Numbered from the stretch's first letter, positions 24,815 to 32,882 are shown. The stretch is 33,809 nucleotides of DNA from Phormidium sp. OSCR (GCA_001314905.1 LJZT01000045.1:1-33809), one strand, 5' to 3'. The notes: generated by a model not told the origin, from the sequence alone. Numbers and translations are program-made.

Positions 24815-25366
24815 TCAACCAAACACAGCGGACTCAAGTTCTCGAAGCGCCTCTTCAACCACCGCGTTAGTGACTTGCACATCAAACTCATCAGCCGCTT
24901 GTAGTTCTTCCTTAGCCCGTTCAAGCCGCCGCTGAATCGCCGCTTCCGAGTCGCGATCGCGTCCCCGCAGCCGCCGTTCCAACTCCGCAAACGAAGGAGG
25001 ACGAACAAAGATCAACAACGCCTCGGGGAAACTGCGGCGCACTTGGCGGGCACCTTCAACTTCAATCTCTAAAATCACCCAATGACCCTGCGCCATCTGA
25101 GTTTCCAAAGACTGGCGTGGGGTTCCATAATAATTACCGGCAAACTCAGCCCACTCAACAAACGCATCCTGGGCAATCTTCTCCTGAAACCCCTGCCGGC
25201 TCAAAAAATGATAGTCCACCCCATCCACCTCACCCTGGCGGGGAGGACGAGTGGTGGCCGAAATCGACAAACAAAGATCCGGGTGACGTTGGCGCAGCGA
25301 TCGCAATAACGTTCCCTTGCCAACCCCACTCGGACCGGTCAACACAATTAATTTTCCAGCAGTCAT
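24815..25366 (-). CDS. gmk: Guanylate kinase
   Basis: Gmk phosphorylates GMP to GDP with ATP, in purine nucleotide synthesis and salvage. It has 183 residues, slightly short of the usual 190-205. The P-loop is GPSGVGKGT (11-19). The GMP site is seen as [18 protein letters not shown] with R40, R43, E46 and Y52, and the lid follows with [21 protein letters not shown] 25366 begins the usual [14 protein letters not shown]. It is the second gene of a likely remA-gmk operon (82-bp gap). Confidence 0.97.
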   Translation of the reverse strand: MTAGKLIVLTGPSGVGKGTLLRSLRQRHPDLCLSISATTRPPRQGEVDGVDYHFLSRQGFQEKIAQDAFVEWAEFAGNYYGTPRQSLETQMAQGHWVILEIEVEGARQVRRSFPEALLIFVRPPSFAELERRLRGRDRDSEAAIQRRLERAKEELQAADEFDVQVTNAVVEEALRELESAVFG

Positions 25367-25448
25367 GATCTCGTTGCGGCCATTCCTTAGAGAATGGTCT
25401 GTCGTTAATTACGCGGCCATGGGGTCAACACCGCACAGCGCCGGGCCA

Positions 25449-25715
25449 TTACGTGTGAGCCTCCTTACCATCTTTATTGAAAACAAAGCGGTTGGCAACG
25501 GTTTCAGGTTGAATCGCCGAGAGAATCACATGACTCGAATCCGTGACAATCACCGCTCGAGTTCGCCGGCCATAGGTGGCATCCACCAACTGACCCCGCT
25601 CTCTGGCATCGATAATGATACGCTTAATGGGAGCCGACTCGGGGCTAACGATGGCAACAACGCGATTCGCCGAAACGATATTGCCAAAGCCGATGTTAAT
25701 AAGCTGAATATCCAT
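25449..25715 (-). CDS. remA: RemA-like DUF370 protein
   Basis: The 88-residue protein matches the DUF370/RemA family: [32 protein letters not shown] and the basic [21 protein letters not shown] segment. In Bacillus subtilis RemA is a ring-forming DNA-binding activator of biofilm-matrix and osmoprotection genes. In cyanobacteria the family is conserved but its targets are not established as far as I know. It precedes gmk on the same strand, the same order as in Firmicutes. The family is short and well conserved, so the assignment is firm; the regulatory role is inferred. Confidence 0.93.
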   Translation of the reverse strand: MDIQLINIGFGNIVSANRVVAIVSPESAPIKRIIIDARERGQLVDATYGRRTRAVIVTDSSHVILSAIQPETVANRFVFNKDGKEAHT

Positions 25716-25912
25716 GATTAATCCTTGGCTATCTCGTGTGAGGAGGGTAGTAACGACAGTATCTAACTCTCATGGTAGATAGAATCCAAAATTTTGGCTG
25801 AGGTGGCGCAAATACCAGAAAAATCCCACCCCAACTCACCCAGAAAGCATCGACCCCAACGCCATCGGCTCAATTTAAGTTCCCGTAAAGATTTCAGCCC
25901 TTCACCCGTCCT

Positions 25913-27667
25913 GTGCAACCCGTCGATTTCACCACCCTTTGCGCCATTTATGCCGATTTTCGGACATCTTGGCTTCCCGCTCGTCTAGAACAAGTCATTC
26001 AAAGCGATCGCACCCAACTGGCCCTAGCCCTACGTACCCTCGACCGTCGCGGTTGGCTGCGGCTATGTTGGCATAGACAAGCCGCTCATCTCTGTCTGAG
26101 TAGCCCACCGCCCAAGGTCCCCGACACCTTCACTTTCAGCGACCAACTGCGCCACCAACTCAAAGGCTTAGCCCTGGTTGATGTCAGTCCCCTCTCCCCC
26201 TGGGAACGAGTCCTCGACTTCCAATTTGCCCGTCGTCCCGGAGATCCCCTGCAAGGGCATCTCTACGTGGAAATCATGGGCAAATACAGCAATGTGATTC
26301 TCACCAACGCCGAGAATCTGATTATCACCGCCGCCCATCAAGTCAGCGCCCAACAATCGCGACTGCGGCCAATTCTCACCGGACAACCCTACGAACCGCC
26401 CCCCGCCATGACCGGGGCCACTCCCCGACTCGACGAATCCTTTGAGCGTTGGCAAGAGCGCATTAGCCTGATTCCCAACGCCCTCCGGCGTAACCTCCTC
26501 ACCCCCTATCGCGGTCTCAGTTCCGCCCTAGTGCGATCGCTGTGCGCCCGGGCCAACCTCGACCCCGAAACCCCCACCGACCAACTCAGCGACGCCGATT
26601 GGCAACGCCTCTTTGCGAGTTGGCAAGAGTGGCTAACAATTCTCGAAACTCAAAACTTCCAACCCGGCTGGACCGAAAGTGGCTACAGCGTCCTCGGTTG
26701 GGACGCACACACCCCCGTTGACGACGTTCAGGGTCTGATTGACCGCTACTATCGCGATCGCCTCAACCAACAACTATTCCAACAACTGCGCCATCAACTG
26801 AGCCAAAAACTCAGCCAAACCCTAAAAAAACTGCAAACCAAGCGGCAAACCTTCCTCGACAAACTGCAACAGTCCCACGACGCCGACCAACAGCGGCAAC
26901 AAGCCGATCTGCTCATGGCCCATCTGCAAGACTGGACCCCAGGCCTAAACGAAATAACCCTAGCCGACTTTGAAACCGGCGACCCCATCACCATCCCCCT
27001 AGACCCCGAAAAAAATGCCGTTAGCAACGCCCAGGCGCTCTATAAACAGCATCAAAAACTCAAACGAGCCAAACAAGCCGTTCAGCCGCTTTTAAGCGCC
27101 ACAGAAGCCGAAATAAGCTACCTGCAACAAGTCGAAGCTGCCCTCGACCAACTCGGTCCCTATCAGCAGCCCGACGACCTCAGCGCCCTCGAAGACATCC
27201 GCGACGAACTCGTCGAGCAAGACTATCTCAGCTCCCCCCAACATCGCCCCCAGCGAGAGAGCGCCCCTGACCCCTTCCATCACTTTCAGACCCCCAGCGG
27301 TCTAGAGATCCTCGTCGGTCGCAACAACCGCCAAAACGACCAACTCTCCTTCCGCATCGCCACAGAATACGACCTCTGGTTCCACACCCAAGAAATCCCT
27401 GGGAGTCACGTGCTGCTGCGGCTTCCCCCCGGAACCCATCCTGACCCGAAAGACCTCCAGTTTGCGGCCGACATTGCCGCCTACTATAGCCGTGCTAGAG
27501 ATAGCGACGCGGCCCCTGTGGTCTATGCCGAACCCAAATATGTCTATAAACCCAAAGGGGCCAAACCGGGCATGGCCATCTATAAGCACGAAACCGTCCT
27601 CTGGGGCAATCCTGGGCAGGTCGAACGACAACTTGAATCTCGCGGACGCGGCCCTGCCAGCCGCTAA
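25913..27667 (+). CDS. rqcH: NFACT protein, RqcH/Rqc2 homologue
   Basis: RqcH binds stalled 50S subunits carrying peptidyl-tRNA and recruits tRNA-Ala to add C-terminal alanine tails for degradation. The start is GTG 25913 (MQPVDFTTL), giving 584 residues. NFACT-N spans about 1-170 with KYSNVILTN. A helix-hairpin-helix part and a coiled coil (about 280-420, rich in Gln, Lys and Leu) follow. NFACT-R is at about 450-570, with LVGRNNRQNDQLSFRIA, DLWFHTQEIPGSHVLLR and the AEPKYVYKPKGAKPG end. The pair corresponding to B. subtilis D97-R98, needed for tailing, reads E98-R99 here. It is divergent from remA-gmk. Confidence 0.93.
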   Translation: MQPVDFTTLCAIYADFRTSWLPARLEQVIQSDRTQLALALRTLDRRGWLRLCWHRQAAHLCLSSPPPKVPDTFTFSDQLRHQLKGLALVDVSPLSPWERVLDFQFARRPGDPLQGHLYVEIMGKYSNVILTNAENLIITAAHQVSAQQSRLRPILTGQPYEPPPAMTGATPRLDESFERWQERISLIPNALRRNLLTPYRGLSSALVRSLCARANLDPETPTDQLSDADWQRLFASWQEWLTILETQNFQPGWTESGYSVLGWDAHTPVDDVQGLIDRYYRDRLNQQLFQQLRHQLSQKLSQTLKKLQTKRQTFLDKLQQSHDADQQRQQADLLMAHLQDWTPGLNEITLADFETGDPITIPLDPEKNAVSNAQALYKQHQKLKRAKQAVQPLLSATEAEISYLQQVEAALDQLGPYQQPDDLSALEDIRDELVEQDYLSSPQHRPQRESAPDPFHHFQTPSGLEILVGRNNRQNDQLSFRIATEYDLWFHTQEIPGSHVLLRLPPGTHPDPKDLQFAADIAAYYSRARDSDAAPVVYAEPKYVYKPKGAKPGMAIYKHETVLWGNPGQVERQLESRGRGPASR

Positions 27668-27748
27668 TATCGTCAAGTCTCGATGGCGGGATGTTTTTGT
27701 TAATCTGTTCCAGAAACACTGCACAGTCCGCCGTGATTATCCTGACCT

Positions 27749-29626
27749 ATGAAAACTGCTAACTCACCCTCCCTCAAAACCGTTACAGAAGGCTTGAACT
27801 TCCGGACAGTCGATGAGCTCAAAAAAATGCTCCAACTCCTGCCGATTCAAGCGAAACCGACCCGTAAAGCGGAACTCGTTGAGGCGATCGCGAACCACTT
27901 GTTGGGGCCAGGCTTGACAAAACTCTGGCAAGAGCTAGATGAGCTACAGCAGGCGGCTGTGGCCGAAGCCATTTATCTAACGGGGGGCCGCCACCAGGCT
28001 GAGCAGTTCCAGGCCAAATATGGGGCCTTGCCCCAATGGCACGATCACATATATAGATATCAGCAGCCCGCAGCCAAACTTGACCTGTTTTTCTACCCCG
28101 CCAGCACCTATGGGAACTCGAATCTGTTGCCCGAAGATCTGCGGCTCAAACTCAAAGCCTTTGTCCCTGAGCCTAGAGCGCTTACCTTGCCCAGCGCTGA
28201 ACAACCGCCCCAGACCCTTCGGATCGAGCATCGGCACTTCGATTACCAAAGACATCGGCTTGTAGGGACAGCAGATGATGTGCCGGTGGTGTCTTGCCCC
28301 ACCGAGCAAGTCGCCCAGCAAGATCTGTTGACGGTGCTGCGGCTGATTCATCTCGGGAAGGTGAGCGTTAGCAATAAAACCTTGATGCCCACTAAGGCCA
28401 CGCTGACCACTATTGTCCCCCTCCTGCAAGGCGGCGACTACTACAGCGAACCCGACGAACCCGACAACCATGACCCCATCAGCTATGACCCAATTGGGGC
28501 CATTAAACCCTTTGCCTGGATCATGCTGGTGCAGGGGGGCGGACTGGCCAGCCTAGATGGCAAGAAGCTGCAATTGACCAAGGCTGGCCAAAAAGCCATG
28601 GGGGCTACCCCAGCAACAACCCTGCGATCGATTTGGAAGAAGTGGCTCAAAACCACCTTTTTAGACGAGTTACGTCGGGTCGAGTCGATCAAAGGTCAAA
28701 CCGGCAAGGCCAAGCGCAGCTTGACGGCGGTCAGTGGTCGGCGAGCTCAGATTGCCGAGGTCCTAGGGCAATGCCCGGTAGGGGAATGGGTCGACTATGA
28801 CGACCTCAAGCGCTACATGATTGCCAGTGACCAGACCTTCGAAGTCAGCCGCAATCCAGAGAACCTTCAGATTAGGGAGTTCGGCTATGGCAACCTGTAT
28901 GAGGCCGAGGGGTCTTGGAGCATTCTGCACGATGCCTATATGAAGTGTTTTTTGTTTGAATATGCCGCCACCCTGGGCCTGTTGGATGTGGCTTATATCA
29001 CGCCCTACGATGCCCCCCCAAACAACTGGAATAATTTTTGGGACGCCGATGACCTTTCGTTTTTGAGTCGCTACGATGGCTTACTAGCGTTCCGGCTCAC
29101 CCCCCTGGGAGCCTTTTGTCTGGGGCTGAGCGATACCTACACCGCCGCTCCCATCACCACTGAAAATACCCTACGGGTGTTGCCCAATCTCGACGTTGTG
29201 ATGACCGGAGCGCCCCTCAACCCGGCAGAACAGTTGATGATGGAGACCTTTACCCGGCAAACGAGTGATGCGGTCTGGAAGCTGGATCGAGACGTGGCCC
29301 TGAAAGCGGCTGAGGCGGGCCATTCGCTGCAAGAATTTTACGACTTTTTAACCCAGGCCAGTGCTGAGGCTTTGCCCAAGACCGTCGAGCAGTTTTTTGC
29401 CGACTGCCGCAGCCGTTCACAGAGTTTGCAAGATCAGGGGATGGCCCGACTGATTGAATGTGCCGATGCGAGCCTGGCGGCACAGATTGCCCACGACTCG
29501 CGTACAAAGAAATACTGTCAGATGGCGGGGGAGCGGCATCTTGTGGTGTTATTAGACGACGAGACTCGGTTTCGTAATGGGTTGCGCAAGCTGGGGTATA
29601 GTTTGCCGTTGAGTAAGGGACAGTGA
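27749..29626 (+). CDS. Helicase-associated protein (Helicase_C_3/XPB_N-like)
   Basis: The 625-residue protein resembles bacterial 'helicase-associated domain' proteins, which have an XPB/Ssl2 N-terminal-like domain and usually sit beside an XPB helicase gene. The diagnostic part is the C-terminal third (about 472-604), from TLRVLPNLDVVMTGAPLNPAEQ through KAAEAGHSLQEFYDFLTQ to MARLIECADASLA and a final HLVVLLDDE. The N-terminus has a SAP-like helical piece (LKKMLQLLPIQAKPTRKAELVEAI, about 24-47). The middle is probably winged-helix. No ATPase motifs are seen, so it is likely an accessory or DNA-binding partner. The matching helicase is 3.3 kb downstream at 32947. It is 81 bp after rqcH on the same strand. 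Confidence 0.72.
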   Translation: MKTANSPSLKTVTEGLNFRTVDELKKMLQLLPIQAKPTRKAELVEAIANHLLGPGLTKLWQELDELQQAAVAEAIYLTGGRHQAEQFQAKYGALPQWHDHIYRYQQPAAKLDLFFYPASTYGNSNLLPEDLRLKLKAFVPEPRALTLPSAEQPPQTLRIEHRHFDYQRHRLVGTADDVPVVSCPTEQVAQQDLLTVLRLIHLGKVSVSNKTLMPTKATLTTIVPLLQGGDYYSEPDEPDNHDPISYDPIGAIKPFAWIMLVQGGGLASLDGKKLQLTKAGQKAMGATPATTLRSIWKKWLKTTFLDELRRVESIKGQTGKAKRSLTAVSGRRAQIAEVLGQCPVGEWVDYDDLKRYMIASDQTFEVSRNPENLQIREFGYGNLYEAEGSWSILHDAYMKCFLFEYAATLGLLDVAYITPYDAPPNNWNNFWDADDLSFLSRYDGLLAFRLTPLGAFCLGLSDTYTAAPITTENTLRVLPNLDVVMTGAPLNPAEQLMMETFTRQTSDAVWKLDRDVALKAAEAGHSLQEFYDFLTQASAEALPKTVEQFFADCRSRSQSLQDQGMARLIECADASLAAQIAHDSRTKKYCQMAGERHLVVLLDDETRFRNGLRKLGYSLPLSKGQ

Positions 29627-29630
29627 AGGG

Positions 29631-29763
29631 ATAGTGTCATCCACCGACCTTGTTGCTCTGTGAGATACCATGAAGACAGCTTTTGGGAGGTTACCGTTAT
29701 GACTTCAGCATCCAACAAACAAGCTATTATTCGTACCGAGCGAGGGTTAACCATTGCGGGTAC
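29631..29763 (+). repeat. 133-bp direct repeat, left copy
   Basis: This block matches 30530-30662 at 131 of 133 positions by eye. It covers 68 bases of leader plus the first 21-22 codons of a DUF433 antitoxin gene. Similarity falls abruptly after GCGGGTAC. Confidence 0.92.
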
Positions 29764-30070
29764 ACGTATCACTCTCTATGATGTGATGGACTATGTGATG
29801 GCTCAGTACCCCCCCAAATTTATCCGTTCCTTGTTTGACCTAACAGAGCAACAGATTGAAGCTGCTTTATCCTACATCGACGCAAATCGTTCTGAAGTCG
29901 AAGAAGAATATCAGCTTGTTCTAAAGCAAGCTGAGGAAAATCGGCAGTATTGGGAGGAACGTAATCGTGAACATGTTGCTCGTCTTGCAGCAATGCAACC
30001 CAGACCAGGTCGAGAGGCTCTTTGGGAAAAACTCCTAGCCCAGAAAGCTAGGCATGAACTAGAAGCATGA
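29699..30070 (+). CDS. DUF433 family antitoxin, copy 1
   Basis: DUF433 proteins are small helix-turn-helix antitoxins, usually encoded just upstream of a DUF5615 PIN-like toxin. ATG 29699 has GGGAGG at 29685-29690, eight bases away, and gives 123 residues. The helix-turn-helix core is GLTIAGTRITLYDVMDYV followed by QYPPKFIRSLFDLTEQQIEAALSYI. The C-terminal third is a charged helix (VEEEYQLVLKQAEENRQYWEE), likely the toxin-binding part. The stop overlaps the toxin start by 4 bases (ATGA, 30067-30070). Confidence 0.88.
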   Translation: MTSASNKQAIIRTERGLTIAGTRITLYDVMDYVMAQYPPKFIRSLFDLTEQQIEAALSYIDANRSEVEEEYQLVLKQAEENRQYWEERNREHVARLAAMQPRPGREALWEKLLAQKARHELEA

Positions 30071-30462
30071 ATTTCTTGATTGATCATAACTTGGGGGGCC
30101 ATGCAGAGATTTTATTGGGCAATATTGCGAGTCAAGGCTGGTTAGAGCTTGTCTCAATTCGTTTCATCACCTTTAAGGAGATAAAATTATCTATCGACAG
30201 TAGTGATCGAATTGTTTGGCGAACTGCTCAGTCAAATAAGATGATTTTGTTAACCGCAAACCGAAGTATGAAAGGTGAAGACTCTCTGGAACAAGTTCTT
30301 CGAGAAGAAAATAAAGTAGATTCCTTTCCTGTCATTACAATTGGAGATACGGATCGATTTTTGGCTGATCGAGTTTATCGAAATGGTTGTGTTGATCGCA
30401 TTCTCGAGATCGTGTTGGATATCGAAACCTGGATGGGTGTTGGTCGTCTTTTTATCCCATGA
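30067..30462 (+). CDS. DUF5615 PIN-like toxin, copy 1
   Basis: The 131-residue protein fits the DUF5615/PIN-like family paired with DUF433 antitoxins. In cyanobacteria such proteins are often mislabelled ACP S-malonyltransferase. The start MNFLIDHNLGGHAEILL holds the PIN-type acidic residue D6; SIDSSDRIVWRTAQSNKMILLTANRSM holds further conserved polar residues, and the VITIGD strand follows. PIN-domain toxins are typically Mg-dependent RNases, but this specific activity is inferred. It starts within the antitoxin stop (ATGA overlap), implying coupling. This is the only intact toxin of the three DUF433 loci. Confidence 0.8.
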   Translation: MNFLIDHNLGGHAEILLGNIASQGWLELVSIRFITFKEIKLSIDSSDRIVWRTAQSNKMILLTANRSMKGEDSLEQVLREENKVDSFPVITIGDTDRFLADRVYRNGCVDRILEIVLDIETWMGVGRLFIP

Positions 30463-30494
30463 TGCCGCTGATTTAAACAAAATGGCGACGCACT

Positions 30495-30523
30495 CCCCCA
30501 CCTCGCCGAACGGCAGGTGGGGG
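30495..30523. terminator. Strong GC-rich hairpin between two TA modules
   Basis: CCCCCACCT (30495-30503) pairs perfectly with AGGTGGGGG (30515-30523), and an inner GCCG/CGGC extends the stem past one bulged C. It lies 32 bases after toxin 1 and 74 bases before the second antitoxin ATG. It has no T-run. It may end the first operon, or be a REP-like or mobile-element end. Confidence 0.5.
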
Positions 30524-30529
30524 TAAGGC

Positions 30530-30662
30530 ATAGTGTCATCCACCTACCTTGTTGCTCTGTGAGATACCATGAAGACAGCTTTTGGGAGGCTACCGTTATG
30601 ACTTCAGCATCCAACAAACAAGCTATTATTCGTACCGAGCGAGGGTTAACCATTGCGGGTAC
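30530..30662 (+). repeat. 133-bp direct repeat, right copy
   Basis: This is the partner of 29631-29763, offset 899 bases, with two mismatches. It supplies the leader, ribosome-binding site and first codons of the second DUF433 gene. Confidence 0.92.
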
Positions 30663-30969
30663 CCGAATCACTCTGTACGATGTGATGGACTATGTGATCA
30701 GTCAATACCCACCTAAATTCATCCAAGGATTATTTGAACTGACGGAAGAACAACTCGAAGCCGCCCTAGCTTATATAGAGGCTAATCGCTCCGAGGTCGA
30801 AGCTGAGTATCAGCAAGTTATCCGGGAAACTGAAGAACTGCGGCAATACTACGAAGAGGAAAATCGTGAACGAATTACTCGAATTTCTGCTTCGCTACCC
30901 CCGCCTGGGCTAGAAGCTGCATGGGAAAAACTTCAGGCATCCAAGGCACGTCACCTGCTACAGTCGTGA
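30598..30969 (+). CDS. DUF433 family antitoxin, copy 2
   Basis: This 123-residue paralogue of the gene at 29699 has the same leader and ribosome-binding site. The first 21-22 codons are identical. The rest is clearly diverged (for example ISQYPPKFIQGLFELTEEQLEAAL against MAQYPPKFIRSLFDLTEQQIEAAL), with most helices conserved. The C-terminal toxin-binding helix differs in many positions (VIRETEELRQYYEEENRERI), so it may not neutralise toxin 1. The reading frame is intact although its own toxin is not. Its stop overlaps the toxin pseudogene start as GTGA (30966-30969). Confidence 0.87.
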   Translation: MTSASNKQAIIRTERGLTIAGTRITLYDVMDYVISQYPPKFIQGLFELTEEQLEAALAYIEANRSEVEAEYQQVIRETEELRQYYEEENRERITRISASLPPPGLEAAWEKLQASKARHLLQS

Positions 30970-31262
30970 TTTTTTTAGTTGACCATAATCTAAAAGGACA
31001 CGCACGTATTCTTCTTGGGAGCATTGCTGGAGAGGGGTAGCTTGATGTTGTTCCGATTCGCTTCGTTATGTTTGAGGAGGTGGGATTATCCATCGATAGC
31101 ACTGATAGGGTTGTTTGGAGGGTAGCTCAGAAAAAGCAGATGATCCTGCTCACTGCGAATCGCAGTATGAAAGATGAAGATTCGCTGGAGCAGGTGATGC
31201 GAGAGGAAAATACTCAAAGTTCTTTGCCCGTCGTGACTATTGGCAACGCTGATCGAGTATAG
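30966..31262 (+). pseudogene. DUF5615 PIN-like toxin, copy 2, inactivated
   Basis: From GTG 30966 the frame encodes VIFLVDHNLKGHARILLGSIAG and then stops at TAG 31038-31040. The TAG stands exactly where the intact copy has the Trp of SQGWLEL. The frame then continues with clear similarity (VGLSIDSTDRVVWRVAQKKQ, LLTANRSMKDEDSLEQVMREE, VVTIGN). It ends at 31262 about 40 residues early, after a deletion that fuses GNA to DRV near a GATCGA sequence repeated in the intact gene. Nonsense mutation plus C-terminal loss make it non-functional. An internal ATG at 31068 could give only a fragment lacking the PIN acidic residue. Confidence 0.88.
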
Positions 31263-31347
31263 CGGTTTTCAGTTTAGTGAGGTACAACGGCAACCCTCAA
31301 AAGTATTGCTCTGCTTGACTCCTACTGTACATTGTAGATGTAAAAAC

Positions 31348-31356
31348 TGCTATAAT
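31348..31356 (+). promoter_or_regulatory. Extended -10 promoter of the Abi-like gene
   Basis: TGCTATAAT is a perfect extended -10 element. No good -35 box is found at the normal distance, which extended -10 promoters tolerate. The start would be near 31363, about 115 bases before the Abi-like ATG. The sequence between shows no gene. Confidence 0.5.
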
Positions 31357-31478
31357 GAGATTGTTAGACTACCTCATCCTTCATGCAGTCATATCCTGTT
31401 AAGCATTAGTGCTGAATACAGAATTCTGCGCTTCGAACTGTTGCGCTCTTTTATAAAGATTAATCAGCCCTTTTTTAT

Positions 31479-32334
31479 ATGCCTCAAGAGTTAGTTAGCA
31501 GGAAAACCCGAAACAAGTTTCGAGAATTTCTCGTTAGTTGGACGACGCTCAGGAAGATCAACGATCTTTTTGACAATCACGCAATAAAACACATCCAGCT
31601 CTCTCAAGATCAACTTCCAAGCGGAGAACGTCGCGCACTTGTAAAGTGTTACTACGCTTCTGTAGACTGGAGTAATCCTCAAGATGTGCGACGCATTCTG
31701 AACGTTTTTGCGGACATTTTAAATGAAATTCCGACAACAGAAGAAGAAGAAAAACAAAAGCTTGTTCGGCATTTGGAAGAAGATGGATACGTTTACAATG
31801 ATGAACAAATAGTTTCACGGAAATTAGATACGGCATTGATAAGTGCAATTGCAAAAGCCAGTTTAGATACAGAGCATTTAAATATTTATGTTGATCGTAT
31901 CAATGCATCAGTTGAAACCGATCCAGCTTTAGCGATTGGTTCTACCAAAGACTTAATAGAGGCTACACTTAAAACCATTCTAAATGGATGCAGCTTTGAA
32001 TATGATGATAAAAAAGAGAATATTCCAAAACTCTTGAAGAAAGTTCAAAAAGTTCTTCAACTCACAGCAAAAGAGGTAGATGGTTCTAAAAAAAGGTGCA
32101 GACGTTATAAAAAGAGTTCTGAACAATATTGGGTCTATTGCTACTGATTTAGCAGAACTCAGAAATCTTTATGGCTCAGGACATGGAAGAGATAAAATTC
32201 AAGGTATTACCGATCGCCATGCCAAGCTGGTTGTTGGTTGTGGAATAGCTTTGTGTACCTTTCTTTTAGAGACTTATGAACACAGGAATAATGCCAATCT
32301 TTTACATCTAAACAGGCCCAGTTCGAAAAGCTAA
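31479..32334 (+). pseudogene. Abortive infection family protein (Abi_C), frameshifted
   Basis: Two frames together make one protein of about 284 residues. The first (31479-32147) ends its similarity at KEVDGSKK, and the second continues with GADVIKRVLNNIGSIATDLAELRNLYGSGHGR and RHAKLVVGCGIALCTFLLET. That is the C-terminal Abi_C signature; RNxxGxGHGR and RHA are its hallmark. The first frame supplies ETDPALAIGSTKDLIEATLKTIL and PKLLKKVQKVLQL. The frames meet at seven A residues (32088-32094); six would restore a continuous frame. Abi_C proteins are linked to phage exclusion; the mechanism for this subtype is unknown. It may be a mutation, a sequencing error or a slippage-expressed gene. No ribosome-binding site is seen before ATG 31479. 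Confidence 0.82.
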
Positions 32335-32466
32335 CCTTCAGGATTCGGCTCAAGTCCTGGTGTGGAAGGGATAGTTCTGCCGAAGCTTGTCGCTTGATCA
32401 TTACCTTAGAGACCAGTGCTGCTTGCATAAACCTACAGCCTTAAGTCAAGTTACGATCATTTTGCA

Positions 32467-32486
32467 TTTAAGTAAGAGTACTTAAA
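32467..32486 (+). promoter_or_regulatory. Perfect 8+4+8 palindrome, likely operator
   Basis: TTTAAGTA and TACTTAAA are perfect inverted halves separated by AGAG. They end four bases before ATG 32491 of a DUF433 antitoxin gene. DUF433 proteins bind DNA through a helix-turn-helix, so this is a good candidate autoregulatory site. It occupies the place where a ribosome-binding site would be expected. Confidence 0.55.
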
Positions 32487-32490
32487 ACTT

Positions 32491-32820
32491 ATGAATCTTG
32501 TTTTAGAGCACGAGACACCGCCTCTCCGTGAAGATAAAATTGGATCTGTACGAGTTGGGGACTCAAGAGTTTTGCTGGAGACCATCATTCGAGCGTTTCA
32601 AGATGGTGCGTCCCCTGAGTCTATTGTGAATCGGTATTCAACTCTATCCTTGTCGGATGTCTACAACACAATCGGCTACTACCTTCGGCACCAAGATGCT
32701 GTAGAGGCATATTTAAGTCAGAGAGAGCAATTAGCTGAATCTGTGCAGCGGCGTTTATCTGATATTCAGCCCGATTTGAGTTCTATCCGTGCTCGGCTGC
32801 TGTCTCAACGGAATTCGTAG
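32491..32820 (+). CDS. DUF433 family antitoxin, orphan copy
   Basis: The 109-residue protein is a DUF433 antitoxin of another subtype than those at 29699 and 30598. Its core is SVRVGDSRVLLETIIRAFQDGASPESIVNRYSTLSLSDVYNTIGYYLRHQDAV, the helix-turn-helix pattern of the longer-leader group usually written as RI.GTRVLLD.V...F..G.S.E.I. The downstream toxin gene is reduced to a stub. A perfect palindrome precedes the ATG and no ribosome-binding site is visible. As an orphan it may still repress its own promoter or act as an anti-addiction antitoxin. Confidence 0.82.
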   Translation: MNLVLEHETPPLREDKIGSVRVGDSRVLLETIIRAFQDGASPESIVNRYSTLSLSDVYNTIGYYLRHQDAVEAYLSQREQLAESVQRRLSDIQPDLSSIRARLLSQRNS

Positions 32821-32828
32821 CGGCGAAT

Positions 32829-32882
32829 ATGTTGAGCTTGTTGAGTGATGAAAATTTTATCGTATTGTATCTGCCGCTGTGA
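32829..32882 (+). pseudogene. 5' stub of a DUF5615 toxin
   Basis: ATG 32829 opens a short frame beginning MLSLLSDENF, the usual start of DUF5615 toxins paired with this DUF433 subtype, with the acidic D-E pair. The similarity is lost immediately afterwards and the frame stops at 32880-32882. It lies eight bases after the antitoxin stop, the normal spacing. The 64 bases from here to the helicase start have no other recognisable content. Confidence 0.6.
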
